The notes: generated by a model not told the origin, from the letters alone. DNA of 64,000 bases from Xestospongia bergquistia (GCA_963965975.1 OZ014411.1:13470501-13534500); one strand, 5' to 3'. Numbered from the stretch's first letter, positions 46,371 through 59,300 are shown. Program-made: numbers and translations.

Positions 46371-47214
46371 TTCATTCAATAGATAATTATAAATCAATAG
46401 TTAGAGAATTTGTAATAAGTATAGATATGACTTATATATACTATCTATATCATAAGACTGTACTAGATCTAGATCATCTCAAGTTGGTGTAGAACATGTT
46501 ACTATAATAGTGTAAGAGAATAAACAGTAAAAATGTTTATTTATCAAGTCTTTCTATTAACTTACTAACAGCAGAACACTCATTCCCAATAATCAATCAT
46601 CTAACTGTCCTATTATAAAGTAATCCAAACCTAAAAAGGTCATTTAAATTGTTGAGTTTAGAACAGTTCTCAACCAGTTCATCATCATCTCCAGTAGACT
46701 AGTAAACAATAGTCCTACTATAAAATAAAATAAAAACTTATAACATTGAAATAATTATTATTATAAATTGACAAGAGTCTGTTGTATAGTAAAATTACAA
46801 CAGTTCATATCACTTATTTGGGATAAAGGGAAGAGCCTAGATTTCAGAATAAACAAATCCAGATACCAGAAAAATTTTACCTGTCATGTAAAACCTTTGA
46901 TGTTAAGAAATTCATTTCTTCATATCCTCTAGGCCAGAAATAATTATGAAAAATTCTAGATACCAGCATAAAAAACAATAATGCTAATAAAATCCTGTGT
47001 ATTAAGGAGCCAAGTAAAATACTAGATATCAGAAGTAAACAATAAAAAAAACAGATGCCAGTAAAAATCCTGATGATAGTAATTATCAATGACATACCAT
47101 CCTAGCTGAAATAAAAATTGTCAGTTTTAGATTTCAGAATAATCATGAAAAATGAAATTCCTAGATCCAAATTATCAAGAGATAAGTTTGTATTGTAAAA
47201 CAGACAGAAGACAT

Positions 47215-47835
47215 TTAACATTTCCAAACTATGTTTTACACTGATACAGAGGATTTAAATATATAATAATATGACAGACACAGAGAGTTAACAATACAGG
47301 ACAATACTCCAAATACAGAGGGTTAACAATACAGGATTACTGAGCTATACGACAGACACAGAGGGTTAACAATCCATAATAATATGACAAACAGAGAGTT
47401 AACTATACAGAACACTACAAATACAAAGGGTTAACAATACAGGATTACAGAACAATACAACAGACACAGAGTTGTTAACAATACAGGATAATGCGACAGA
47501 TACAGAGGGTCAACAATACAAGATAATATGGGAGATACAGAGGATTAAAAATACAAGATAATACAACAAACACAGAGTGTTAACAACACAGGATAATATT
47601 ACAGACAAAGACGGTTAATAATACAGGATAATATGACAGATATAAAGGATTAATATTTCAGAATTATACAAAGATAGAGGGTTAACAAAACATGATACTA
47701 AAACAAACACACAAAGGAAACAATTACAAAACAAAAGTGTTAATAATTCAAGATTACACAACAGACTCAGATATAGAACATTTCAAAACAAACACAGAGG
47801 GAACATTTCAGGATTAATACAACACACACACACAC
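47215..47835. repeat. GGGTTAACAATACAGGATAA minisatellite
   Basis: Around 15 degenerate units of about 35-45 bp, each with CACAGAGGGTTAACAATACA or a variant and GACAGA at the junctions. It has no coding potential. Confidence 0.9.
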
Positions 47836-47839
47836 AAAG

Positions 47840-49480
47840 TGTTTGAAGAGTGAGGAAGGGTTGATATGTATGGAAGGGTCTGACATCATGAAACTATCTA
47901 GTACAAACCCATCATTTACATAATACTATTTAGTAGAATATGTAATATGTAGGAAATGCACAACAAACAAACCAATACAAACTATACTATGTCTAGATAT
48001 TACAGTACATGAACTCTGTGGGTCATATACAACAAGACTATAATATATGTGATACATGATTGTAATAGAACAACCTCTAGCATATAAAAATACAATGAAG
48101 TGAGTACATACAATGACATATGATATAACAAGAAGTTAAAAACAATGTAACACTAAGTATTACAGAATAGTCTCAGTAGATGGCATATAAGATAACATAC
48201 ATAGGAAGGAACAAAAACTTAAAACAAGTACCAAAGTTGTTTATAATAGTCACAAGAGATAGTAACACAAGATAGAACTATAATTTAACAAAACTCTGAT
48301 AATGTACAAGATTGACAATAGCTTAAAATACAAGGTAGAAATAGAACTATTATTTAACAAAAATTCTATAATGTACAATAATGACAACAGATCATAATAC
48401 AAGAGCAGGAGCAATAATATTAACAAAATTAACAAGAAGACCATCATTGTATATCATACAGTCATATATGATGTCAACACATTAACAATAAATAATAGAT
48501 AGAAACACAGGAGTTATTATTAGATAAAACATTAATAAAAACGCTTATAATATAATAGGAAGTAGAAAACATTATAACACAAACTATTACAGAACATTGT
48601 CACAGTAATTTACATGTAAGGTAACATATACAGGAACTATTGTTGGACAAAGAGTTAGAATACAGTAGTAAAACTATAATAGTAGAAATTTTCATGTATA
48701 AATCAATGTAACAAGAACATAATGTGACAGATAAATAACAAGACTTTGTACAAAGATACTAGTAAATTGTTGATACTAGTAGATTTGGTATGAATAGGAG
48801 ATTTACAAAAGTATATAATTTTAGAGTATAAGGTCACAAAAGATTTGTTAAAAAACAGAATTTATACAAATGAAGATATAAAAAAAATTATGACTTATTA
48901 ACAGATTACAAAGATTTCTCTTCCAGATTATATTATTACACAAGTGATATTTTTATGGCATTGGATATTAAGAGGTTTATGTACATACCACAGGACTAAG
49001 TTTTATTGTAATACAAGACATTTAAGTGGTTAGGTATTAAGAGGTATGTACATGTCACAGGACTGGGTTGGATTATATTATAAGAGGTTGAGTATTAAGA
49101 TATTTGTGCATGTACTTGTCACAGGATGAAGTTACATTATGGGATAAAACATGTCATAGGATTAAATTGTATCATAAGGGTCACAAAATGTTAGTGTAAG
49201 TATGTCACAGAGATAGGTTGTATTATAAGACATTATATGGTATGAGTAATAAGACATTTGTATAAAAATATATGAAAAGGTTTGTTTATTTATTTGTCAG
49301 TAAGCTATTTATATGATTGTAAGAAGTTTGTTTATGTAGGAATATTATAATGGACAACAAGAGTTGATTTAATTACATATTATAGGACTCATAATAGATT
49401 TGTTGTGTAGACATGATAGATAGGTTGATCACATGGATATCTGAATATTACCACAAATTATAAGACTTAAAAGAAAGTTA
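47840..49480. repeat. Noncoding interval with second repeat family and minisatellite
   Basis: 48155-48310 is a diverged copy of 58655-58810 (CACAAGATAGAACTATAA block). At 48960-49250 a unit with TTAAGAGGT-TGTACATGTCACAGGA repeats about five times and also occurs at 58860-59290. Confidence 0.7.
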
Positions 49481-49484
49481 CAAT

Positions 49485-49485
<1 letters not shown>

Positions 49486-49521
<36 letters not shown>

Positions 49522-49530
49522 ATGTATTAT
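49486..49530 (+). repeat. (TA)n(TG)n microsatellite
   Basis: Compound dinucleotide run ending near TGTGTATGTATT. Confidence 0.95.
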
Positions 49531-50065
49531 ATATAATGAGTGGTTGAGTATTATAAAAGCTTCTCTAATACAGATATACAAGCTATACAATTGTCTAGGC
49601 ATATTTCAGGTTTCCAATCTGGTTCTCAATGTGAAGCTCAAGTACAACTACTCAGCTTGTTAGCTAGCTGCTAGGACCATTTAACTTAAGTCTCCATGCT
49701 TATTATCAGCTATGGGGTTCATTAAAAAATTTACAGTCTGGGAAGAGATTTGCACAAACCATTCTAGTTCTGTTTAGGTAAGTATTTAAATCACAACACC
49801 AAAATCCTCTGTAAATAATACATAATGTTCTCAATGTACTGATATAATGGCTTTCTGTGTGCATAAATTACTACTTGGCTACCAAAATGACCAACTGAAG
49901 GTTGATTTAAAAACTGAACTAGAACTAGACTTTGTTAATATACTACAGAATTAGGCTCACACAAGAAGTCAAGGAGTCTCACAAGGTAGCTAGAATAGGC
50001 TTTACAGATGTTTAATGACAAAAACTATCTCTCCAGACAGCTAAAATGCTCAGGATTAGGCTTCC

Positions 50066-50093
50066 CACACACACACACACACACATATATATA
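50066..50093 (+). repeat. (CA)n(TA)n microsatellite
   Basis: About ten CA units followed by four TA units. Confidence 0.95.
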
Positions 50094-50099
50094 GCATAC

Positions 50100-52490
50100 A
50101 TTTACTCTGACCTGAATATTTTGACTGTCTTTTCTTGTGCTGCAATAAAAGTGTATTCTCTTTGTAGTTGGGCTCTATTTACATTTTTCTGTATGAGAGG
50201 TGAGCAAAAATCAAAGGTATCTTGACTGGAGGTCATAGACACTAGACAACAGTAACAGTAGTAGTTATGGTATTCTTTAAAAGATCAATCCAGTCCACAA
50301 TATAACAATAACATCATTGATAGAGATGACAAAGACAGTTAACTTGAAGAGAGAGTTGTATTTATTGCTATAGAATAAAAAGGAAGCTGATAAAATACTG
50401 AAAAATGAGATCATGATGTCAGGTCATTAAACTAAAAACTAGTGTTTAGAAAAGAAGCTACCAGTACATGCTTGTAATAGAATTGTAAGTTGTTCAACAA
50501 GGAAGGCTGGTTGTTGCAAGTGACTACAACTGAGGACTATGTCAGGGGAAGGCTAAAACAGCTAGTTGTTCTGTAAGAAAGGCTATAGTAGTTAGTGTTA
50601 GTTGTGCCAAAACGAAGGCTATAGCTATTTGAGGGGTAAAGCTGGTTACTAAACTAACAACTGTTGTGTAAAAGTTAAGACTGGTGGTTATGTAGTAGAA
50701 CATAGAGATATAAAGAAAAGAAATTTACTTGACTGTCTCTGTCTTTAAACTTGAATTCACATAAGTACTACACTGTCCATTTGGCATAGCACACAATAAA
50801 ACGATATTATTGTCATGTATATATGGTTACTAAATAGCTGGATTCACTCAAGGAAATAGAATAACAGGCACTTTTCTCTGCATTCCAGATGATTAGTTTA
50901 ACTCAGTTGTCCAGTAAGAAAAACGAGACACAAGTGAAGATATACTTTTATACCACATTTTTCCCGGTTTTTCTACTGGGCATGCGCAGTAAGCAGACAA
51001 ACCAGTTGTCTATCATGCATGTTAATAACTTGTTAATAATTTTTAATAAGCTCACTATAATATGATCTTTATTAGAATTAAGAAATCTTATTGGTTAGTT
51101 CAATGCCACATTTGCGCCATTTAGAAGAACAGCCAATCAGATTTCAGACTTTGGTAGATCAGTTAACTATAATGGTTATTGTAGAAAGGATATATTAATA
51201 AACTTTACTTATAAATGGTTTAATAGATTGAATCCAAACTCAATAAATTTTCAACTGTTTGTCATGATTAACTTCTGACACTGGTCAGTCAACAGCTGCT
51301 CGTTTATTAATCCCACACCATCCACTAATTCAGCCACCTTCACAATTCACCTTATAAATAAATTCATTTAAAATGAGAGTGGTCTTAATAACAATTCATC
51401 ATACCTTGAGAAAGAAGTAAGCTAAAGTTCCATCTCCTTTAAGATACTCATTGTCAGCTAAACATTAACCAGTAAATACAGGAACTGCATCCAATTGAAT
51501 GGAGCTTCATAAAATGAGAGGAGTGAATAACAAAGATGATGGATGGTAGTGACTTTACAACTCTGTTAGAGATATCAAATGCTGAAGCGTTGTAGGAAAT
51601 TCCAGTATGATATCAATATGAGGATTTTAGATCATAATACATAATAATAGAACAATATTAGAATGTTTGCAACTATTAATACCAGTTTGTGGTACTATTA
51701 ATAGCATGTTACTATTTATAGCACAAGCACATGGTCTATAGTATAAATTTCGACTTTATATGAGGTCAGACATATATGTATTATATTTTTTCCGTCTTTA
51801 AGTGTTCCATCATTGTTCTTTCCTTGTTCATCTTGCCCTGAAAAAAGGAAGGTATATTAAAATATAAAATGAAATAGATGATTGATTAATAACAATGGAT
51901 GCATGGTAAATTATTAATAGATGTATAAATGTTGCAATGGATATATTGTACATGTATGAAACATGGTAATGGATCTATAAATTTATCAATATTAATGGAT
52001 CTATAAGTGTGGTAATGGATCTATAACATAGTAATAAATGTATAAACATAAACAATGTACACTTATTTAAATATTCTTTTTAGATTGACTTTACAGACTC
52101 ATTTTTAATCCAAACTTTGGCTATACTACTTGCTAAACAGTTATTTCTAAAATCATTGAATTCCTTCATTTTTTTCTAGTTTTTATTATACTATTCAAAA
52201 AGTGATTGCTATTTTCCACAAATGGAGTACAGACTTAATTTGTAATTACAATTCAATTCTGCACATTTTGTCTCCATTCCACACCCACACATCTTATAAC
52301 ACCAGCATCATAACTATCATTGCATCTCTTTACAATAATACTATCACCAACATTAACTTGATGAGAAGGGGCAGGTTTTACATACATGGGTACCCTCTCT
52401 TGTACCACGTGAACAGTAACTGATAGTTTGGTATCCTTTGGTATCTGAGTATCTATAACTGATGTACCTCCTCTTGGGACCGAGGATATT
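50100..52490. other. Noncoding interval with possible promoter motif
   Basis: Imperfect repeats of TTGTTCTGTAAGAAAGGCTA occur at about 50500-50640. GGGCATGCGCAGT at about 50978 resembles an NRF-1/palindromic GCATGCGC promoter element. I find no convincing reading frame; 52202-52423 on plus has no splice or domain support. Confidence 0.45.
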
Positions 52491-52928
52491 TTTATAGGTT
52501 TGGTTGGAGGGGAGATACCCTTAGTAGTAAGTGCTTGTGTTGTTTCTTTTTTTCTGTTTTCTCTTTAGGAAAGTGTGGTTTATCTGACAATAAACTATTA
52601 GTTTACTTTAGGATTGTGCTAAATCAAATTATTCAAGATGAATCATGTGCTCATCTACATGATATCTTCACTCATCATTTAATTAGTGTTTATCATGACC
52701 TAACTGATGAACAAGCATAGCATTCAGCTCACAGGCATAACAGAACCACTGATTCAGCAATAAAATGACAACTCAAGATAAGGTATTAAGTCACATGTAG
52801 TTACACTTTCATAATAATAAATAATGTTAGTTATTCACAAAAGATTTCTGCATTATATGTATAATTAAACATTGAACTGTTCTTTAGTCTTCTACTAGGG
52901 GTATCTCCCCTCCAACCAAACCTATAAA
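52491..52928 (+). mobile_element. Small inverted-repeat element (MITE-like) with an enclosed exon-like frame
   Basis: Terminal inverted repeats of 37 bp (52491-52527 and 52892-52928) differ at one position. Both contain TAGGTTTGGTTGGAGGGGAG. Between them, after a tttag acceptor at 52569, a frame of 50 codons (KCGLSDNKLLVYFRIVLNQ...HDLTDEQA) ends in TAG at 52718-52720. No target duplication is obvious. Superfamily unknown. Confidence 0.6.
52570..52720 (+). CDS. Exon-like frame inside the inverted-repeat element
   Basis: After a pyrimidine-rich acceptor the frame gives a 50-residue peptide of normal amino-acid balance (IIQDESCAHLHDIFTHHLIS) ending in TAG. It could be a terminal exon captured by the element or the remains of a transposase. 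Not recognised. Confidence 0.3.
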
Positions 52929-52929
52929 T

Positions 52930-53400
52930 GTATGCTAGCAATCTTAAATGTTCAAGATGCTGTATCTATTTTATAGTTAATGTGTCTTTATCACAGATCT
53001 CTCCTATCTAACTGCTTGTAGCTAGAATTCCAAGAAACAACTTTTCTACAGTGATTCTATACTTTTTGTAATAACTCTCCTCATCTTAATCACTATAAGA
53101 TAATAATTTAGCTAACAATTTGTTATCTACAAAATGTATTACTAAATAAATCACAGAAAAAACATAATTTCTACAATTCTTTAAAATTTGAAACAATTTT
53201 GCAGAAAATAAATTGTAATTAGAAATTCTACAATGAAAATGGAAAGGTTCTAAGTGTTGAAGTCATGTCATTGGTGATTGGCAAACTGAGATCACCAGTA
53301 AAGGGTAACATTTTAGTATTGTCTTGAGTAGTCCAAATCTTGGCTATCATGGAGGTAAGGAATGTGTTGATCCCATGGAAAGATGGCTAATTGGTTTAGG
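52930..53400. repeat. Segmental duplication, copy A
   Basis: 471 bp matching 56041-56488 (copy B) almost end to end, including GCTAGCAATCTTAAATGTTC at the left and the GGTTTAGG end at the right. The left edge abuts the inverted-repeat element; the right edge abuts the DIRS-like relic. On minus it carries the 3' end of the coiled-coil gene with an extra frameshift. Confidence 0.9.
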
Positions 53401-55160
53401 CATCCAGCATGGCTTTCGGACTGGCTTTAACTAGGGGAGCCATCTCTGCTTGGCTTGCCGCAATATCCCATTGTCATATGACCACCATAAGTGGTGGATG
53501 AGTATACCATCAGTGAACTAGCAATGGCCATTTAATTGGTCCACTCGTCACAGTTCAGCTGTCCAATAGCCAATCTATTCATGTTAGTCGAATTAGAATT
53601 ATTCCAAAAAGACATAACTTTGGCAAATAGCGCCTCATCACAGACCTGTCCTATCCAGAAAGACAAAGCATCAATGACAGCATAGAACAAGATATTGTTC
53701 CTTGGAGTACACAGCTGTTGATATGGAGGTAGCAAAGGCAACTGCACTTGGTCTGTGTGCACTCCTAGCAAATGAGCTTATTTGGTGGCTCCAGTCCACT
53801 TGTCAGACCACCCACTGCTAAGTTTTTGATAGCAAGGCAAGATCTATTTGGATGCCAAGCTTTCTTTGACTTGTCATCAGCTCTAAAAATCATTCAATGC
53901 TTTGGCAGATGTACTTAAATAGTGTTGGACTACTTACTACCTGGATGATTTTGTGACAATGAGACCCCTGTCTCTTCAACATGTGCCAGTAACCTTTAAG
54001 TCATTCACAAAGTGTCAACCATCCTGGGAGTACCTCTAGCTGAAGACAAATGTGAAGTCCCCTCATAAACACTAACCTTTCTGGGTATAGAAATAGATAG
54101 TCAAGAAGGGGTGTTATGATTACCACAGGAAACTTTTGAGAGCATAGACGACTCTGACTCAAAAATGAGGATGCTGGAGGTGGGACTTGGAATCTTTAGT
54201 CAATCTGCTTCACCATGTAGCTAAGGTAATTGCTCTTGGATGGTTGTTTTTACACGTATGATTGTTCTCCTCAAGGACATCTGCTACAGAAGCCATCATA
54301 TTCAACTAAACATGGAGTTTAGAGCCAACCTACAATGCCGGCTGACATTCATGGAGATTTGGAATGAAGTATCCATCCTACCTATTTCACAATCTTCTAC
54401 TCAGGTAGCCTCTGATGCATTGGGCTCCTGGGGTTGTGGTGCCCTTTGTGACAACCAATGGTTTCAGCCACAGTGGCCTACAAGCTACCTGGACAAACAT
54501 ACCTCATTTAAGGAGTTTATTCCCATTGTGCTAGCCACGATGGTGAGTGGCATGGCTCAGCCATACATTGTCAGTCCACCAACCAGGCAATAGTTTGCAT
54601 GCTTGCCTCTCGCTACTCTTGGCAAGTGTACCTTATCCACCTGTTGAGATCTTTATTCTTATTGAAAGCAACATATAGACAAACTACTACAGCCTCACAT
54701 ATACCTGGCCGCATGAACACCCAGCTGATGACCCGTCTCGTTACAACATTATAACTTTTTTCTCAGAAGGCCCCTTTCATATACAAGTATTCCATTGTGA
54801 ACACCTTCTCAGTTGATAAGTCTTTTTTTATGCTACTTTGTTGCCTTCCTTGCAAAGAATGGGTTAACACCTCAATCATATTTAGCTGCAATCCAGCAAA
54901 CCCAGATTGAGGCTGGACTGTCGGAACTTAAGTCACTGTCATCCTGCCCATGGATGAAACACAAGTTGAATTAGGTAGCTAGGCAGAGAATGGTGTGTAG
55001 TCCTCTAATAACACTTCATCTCCCCATATTGATTGACACTCTTTTGGTCATGTACAGGACTATGGCAGAAACGGTTGACAGAGACACAGTCATGCTATGG
55101 GCAGCACGTTCAATCTCCTTTTCTTGAGTTTCTTGACAATGGATGTAGCTTTTATCAAAT
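53401..55160 (+). mobile_element. DIRS-like retrotransposon relic (RT, RNase H, tyrosine recombinase)
   Basis: Plus-strand fragments in order: GFRTGF and VVDEY, then SQSIHVSRIRIIPKRHNFGK (about 53560-53620), then the catalytic YYLDDFVTM (about 53929-53955). RNase H follows with ASDALGSWGCGALCDNQWFQ (about 54406-54465) and KEFIPIVLATMV, then HIPGRMNTQL. After it a tyrosine-recombinase core-binding-like block reads FLAKNGLTPQSYLAAIQQTQ (about 54848-54907), then DTVMLWAARSISF. RT-RNase H linked to a tyrosine recombinase defines DIRS-type elements. Many stops and shifts show it is dead. The characteristic split repeats were not found. It begins exactly where the segmental duplication ends. Confidence 0.8.
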
Positions 55161-55269
55161 AAAGAATTAAAGCTGAAAATAGTATCTTACAAATTGTACA
55201 TTTATTGTTTATTTTATTTATTATAAAGGTTTGATACTTAAACCAGTATTGCTGCTCATCACGTTAATG

Positions 55270-55608
55270 GGCAGTTGCCATCAATGGAGATTGACAATAT
55301 CTTCAGTGATGAAAACAATTTTTATAAGCTCACTAATAAGTTGACTGAGAAAGGGGATTGCATACTTTATATGGGCTCTTCACTAGGTACTAACAGATAT
55401 ATACTTTTAAACAAAATTTTACTAATAATTCTCATGATTTTGTAGGCTATGTTGCCTACTTATTGAAAGATGAACGACAGTGTTGAATCATTTTCAGATA
55501 AGACTAAAGTTGAGAAGTTGATGAAAAAGATAACATTGGAAGAAGATACTAGAAATGAGTGTGAAGATGTAAGCACAGCCGTTGAAGTAAGTCTTTTCAC
55601 ATTAATAT
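55270..55608 (+). pseudogene. Two exons of an unidentified, probably broken gene
   Basis: Exon about 55273-55385 (acceptor gggcag; LPSMEIDNIFSDENNFYKLT and CILYMGSSL) ends phase 1 at a GTACTA donor. The next exon from 55446 continues YVAYLLKDERQC and meets TGA (55485-55487). In another frame from ATG 55470 it continues SFSDKTKVEKLMKKITLEED to a GTAAGT donor at 55588, so a frameshift is likely. The charged C-terminal part looks coiled-coil-like. No family recognised. Confidence 0.4.
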
Positions 55609-55689
55609 ATAAATATAAGTCTGAGTACAAGATCATAACATAATTTTAGATTAGTTACCAATAGAGATTGTTTACTTTAAACATCACAG

Positions 55690-56070
55690 TGTGGTGTTTT
55701 GAAATTTCAATATATTTTAGACATGCTTTTAACATTCTAACTTTATAGTTTGATTTCTTGAAATTTCAAGACACTTTTTATTATTTTACTGTTACACTTA
55801 ATAGTATACTAGCAATCTTGAAATTTTAAGATAATTTAGACGTGTTTGCTTCATTCTAGACTCTAGTTTGGTATCTTGAAATTTCAAGATGCTTTTCCGT
55901 GTTCTACCATTATACTTTTCTGTATGCTAGTTATCTTGAAAGTTCAAGATAATTTAGACATGTTAGTCACATTCTAATTAAATATTTCTGTATCTTGAAA
56001 TTTCAAGATGATTTTCATTATTATACCATTACACTTAATAGTATGCTAGCAATCTTAAATGTTCAAGATG
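55690..56070. repeat. Tandem 59-bp repeat carrying a palindrome in each unit
   Basis: Seven palindromes of the form ATCTTGAAATTTCAAGAT occur with about 59 bp spacing (near 55699, 55754, 55813, 55873, 55933, 55992, 56051). Alternate units are more alike, giving a 118 bp higher-order period. The last one is also present in copy A of the segmental duplication. Confidence 0.85.
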
Positions 56071-56488
56071 CTGTATCTATTTTATTGTTAATATGTCTTT
56101 ATCACAGATGTCTCCTATCTAACTGCCTGGAGCTAGAATTCCAAGAAACAACTTTTGTATAGTGATTCTATATTTTTTATAATAACCCTCCTCATCTTAA
56201 TCAGTATAAGATAATAATTTAGCTAACAATTTGTTATCTACAAAGTGTATTACTAGATTTCTAAATTCTTCCAAAAAATTTAAAGCAATTTTGCAAAAAA
56301 TGAATTAGAAATTCTACAATGAAAATGGAAAAGGTTCGAAGTTTTAAAGTTATGTCATTGGTAGTTGTCAAAATGGGATCACCAGACAAGGGTAACACTT
56401 CAGTATTGTTTTGAGTAATCCAAATCTTGGCTATCATTGGAGGTAAGAAATCCGTTGACCCCATGGAAAAATTGCTTATTGGTTTAGG
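56041..56488. repeat. Segmental duplication, copy B
   Basis: Partner of 52930-53400. Here it stays connected to the upstream coiled-coil exons on minus, so copy B is the original context and copy A the transposed one. Confidence 0.88.
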
Positions 56489-58060
56489 TTTTGGACAATT
56501 GATTGCATATGACACATGTTGCTCCACCTCTCTGTCATTGGAGCCACTCCCCTCTTTATTATAGTCATTCAAAGGATCTTGACCAGAATAATCACTGGTA
56601 TGTCCCTCATTGTGGGTACAGTCATTTCCCCTTCCACAACTGGACTCGCTTGTGTAGACTATCAATAATATCATTTTTTGACAGAGTTCCAAAGCTAAGT
56701 CATCTCTCTCTTGTTCTAAATGTTGATTTAATTCACTATAATTTTGTCTTTTCTTTTCAGTTTTTGTCATCAATGCTACATCATCTTCCGTCTGCTTCAA
56801 ACTGGTATAGAACACATTGATAGCTGCATCATCTTGTGTTTGTACGAGCTGTAGTCTTTCTCATAATTTATTTTGAGCCGTTTCAAATTCTCTTTTGCTG
56901 TGTCTCTTTTGTTTTTTATATTTATCAATTCTTGAGTCAATTTGTTGGAGCCGTTTAGTACTATATCAAGATTTTGTTAGAGTCCTCTGCTACCCTCAGA
57001 ATGGAATTGGAGGGATTCTTGAAGTTTTGTAATTTCTTTGTCCTTCTCTTTGAGTTTGTTGCTAAGAGAATCCACCTGTTGAATGGATGTATGTAATGGA
57101 TAGATACATGGATTAATGGATAGATAGGCGAGTATATCAATCAGAGAATGTACATATTACATATAAAATTATATTATATGTACATTAGAGAATGTACATA
57201 TAATATAATATTATATTATATGTACATTCTCTAATGTACATATAATATAATATTATATAATATATTATATATATTATATGTACATTAGAGATGAGTACAT
57301 AGACAGATGATTGGTACATGGATGATTGCATGGATAAATAGATAGATAGAGAGATGGATAAATGGATGGATGGGTACTTGAATAGAAGAATGAATGTAGT
57401 GCATGAATCTATGGTTGAAAAGAGAAATAAACAATTACCTCTTTCTATATTTTTGCATAGTTTTAGGATAACAAGCTTCCAATAATTGAGCATTACATTC
57501 CAGTGTCTGTGTTCTCTCTAATCTCGGTCAGTTTCCATTTTAACACTAACATCTTGAAGATCTTTTAATTACTTCTGACCTTCCTCTATTTTAAGTTGTT
57601 GACAACTGACTGCCCTCTGTTTCCAACCATCACATTTCTGTAAACAGTTTCAATCTCTAGTGCCTCCAACTAAACTGGACGAATAGATTGATTAATGGAT
57701 ACATACATAAGTGTATCAATGGATTGAGAGATGAATGGATTAATAGATAAGTGAAATGTCATCTAATTTATATCATCAATGGATGGATCATGATGTAAAT
57801 GGATAAATGAACACACTAGTATGATATGTCCAGATAGACACAATTTGATGTTAACTTACTTCAGAGGCACTTCTGCTTTGTTCAGTTCTCTATAAATGTT
57901 CTCTCATTATTTTAATTTCTCTAGTTTTAGTTTCTACATTTTAAATAAGTGCTCTAGCTTGTTTTCACTGCTCCTTTATTTCTGATGAGGGTGGATTGGA
58001 TATTTGATATAAAGTTTTGTTCTCTTCTTCAAGTTTGGATAATCTAAAACATGAGATTTA
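56261..58060 (-). pseudogene. Coiled-coil protein gene relic
   Basis: Minus blocks from 58060 to 56261: RLSKLEEENKTLYQ and VETKTREIKIMREHL (to a GTAAGT donor at about 57857); CDGWKQRAVSCQQLKIEEGQ and DVSVKMETDRD (about 57560-57660); VDSLSNKLKEKDKEITKLQE (about 57020-57080); NKLTQELINIKNKRDTAKEN (about 56900); LNQHLEQERDDLALELCQK (about 56690); and an acidic, non-coiled C-terminus ending at 56261. Heptads of Leu/Ile with Lys/Glu run through all but the last. In-frame TAA/TAG codons and one frameshift near 56830 break it. Such proteins are often centrosomal or cytoskeletal, but no specific family could be named. Confidence 0.6.
57110..57300. repeat. AT-rich palindromic cluster
   Basis: TGTACATATAATATAATATT and its complement alternate, so segments at about 57176-57195, 57192-57244 and 57236-57295 form nested hairpins. 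The open frame across it on minus is an artefact. Confidence 0.85.
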
Positions 58061-58329
58061 AATTTCTCTCAGTTTCTATACATGAGAATGAAACATAAGG
58101 ATTGGAAATGAGACTTTTTTTCATACAATCTTTATGATAGGGCATCAGGATCGATCTATGATATGGAAATGAGACTTTATTACAAAATTCTCATTCTTGT
58201 TCTAATTATTACTGCTATATACAGTAATTGTAAAGAGTGAATAGTAAGAAAAAGAGCTATTATAGTTTTTTTCTTTTATTTTGCTTGTGTTACTTTCACA
58301 TAACACATTTAAATAGTTAGAATTCACAA

Positions 58330-59300
58330 AGATATATAAAAGATCAATCTTACATAGAGTAGATAGTAGAGAACATCACTAGACTTTCTTCAGTCCAGTT
58401 ATCAATGTCTCATTATAGAACTAAAGTTAATAGTTTAACACAAGATTGTCAAATTAATAATAGATCAAACTTACAAGCTAAGTTATTAGAGAACCTCAAC
58501 ATTATGTACACCTATATAGTAGATCAAACTCCCTATAAACAATTAAAATGCATATTTAGTACAGGATTGTCCATTATATTATAATAGATATAACTTACAG
58601 TAGTCATCAGTTAATATACATCAGATTATCACTACTAGTGATCATTAAACCTAAACAATAAGTGTTACAGAACTGTCTTAGGAGATGGATGTGTATGATA
58701 ACATACACAGGAACTATTACGAACAAAAAGTCATAATAAGTACCAGAGTTGTTTATATTAGTCACAGAAAATAATAACACAAGATAGAACTATAACTGAA
58801 CAAAAACTCTATAATGTACAATGCAATATAATACAAGACATTTTTGTAGTAGAGTAATGAAAGGTATGTACATGTCATAGGACTAGGTTGAATCATATTA
58901 TGAGAGGTTGGGGATTAAGAGGTGTGTACTTGTCATGGGACTAGCCTAGATCACATTACAAGAGCTTTGGCATTAAGAGGTGTGTACATGTCAAATAGAT
59001 AAGAATCACAAAAGAGGAAGGACACTCACTACAGCTAAACAAACAAAGAGGGAGGAAGATAATAGCACAATGGATCATACTACAACAGCTTGGGCATTAA
59101 GAGGGGTGTACACAAAAGAGGAAGGACAGTGTCATACAGCTGAACAAACAAAGGGGGAGGGAGATGATAATAGTACTATGGATCATATTACAACAGTTTG
59201 GAACTAGCTTGGATCCTATTACAACAGCTTGGGCAATAAGAGGGGTGTACATGTCATGGGATTAGCATGGATCATATTACAACAGATTGGATATTAAGAG
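58330..59300. repeat. Composite of dispersed repeats and minisatellite
   Basis: 58330-58640 matches 46010-46370, 58655-58810 matches 48155-48310 and 58860-59290 is a unit array like that at 48960-49250. Here the three pieces are contiguous in the same order as in the 46-49 kb region, so the two regions are old duplicates of one repeat-rich block. Confidence 0.75.

Noticed and set aside
56503..56820. Plus open frame of 105 codons
   Set aside because: Antisense shadow of the coiled-coil relic and its acidic C-terminus.
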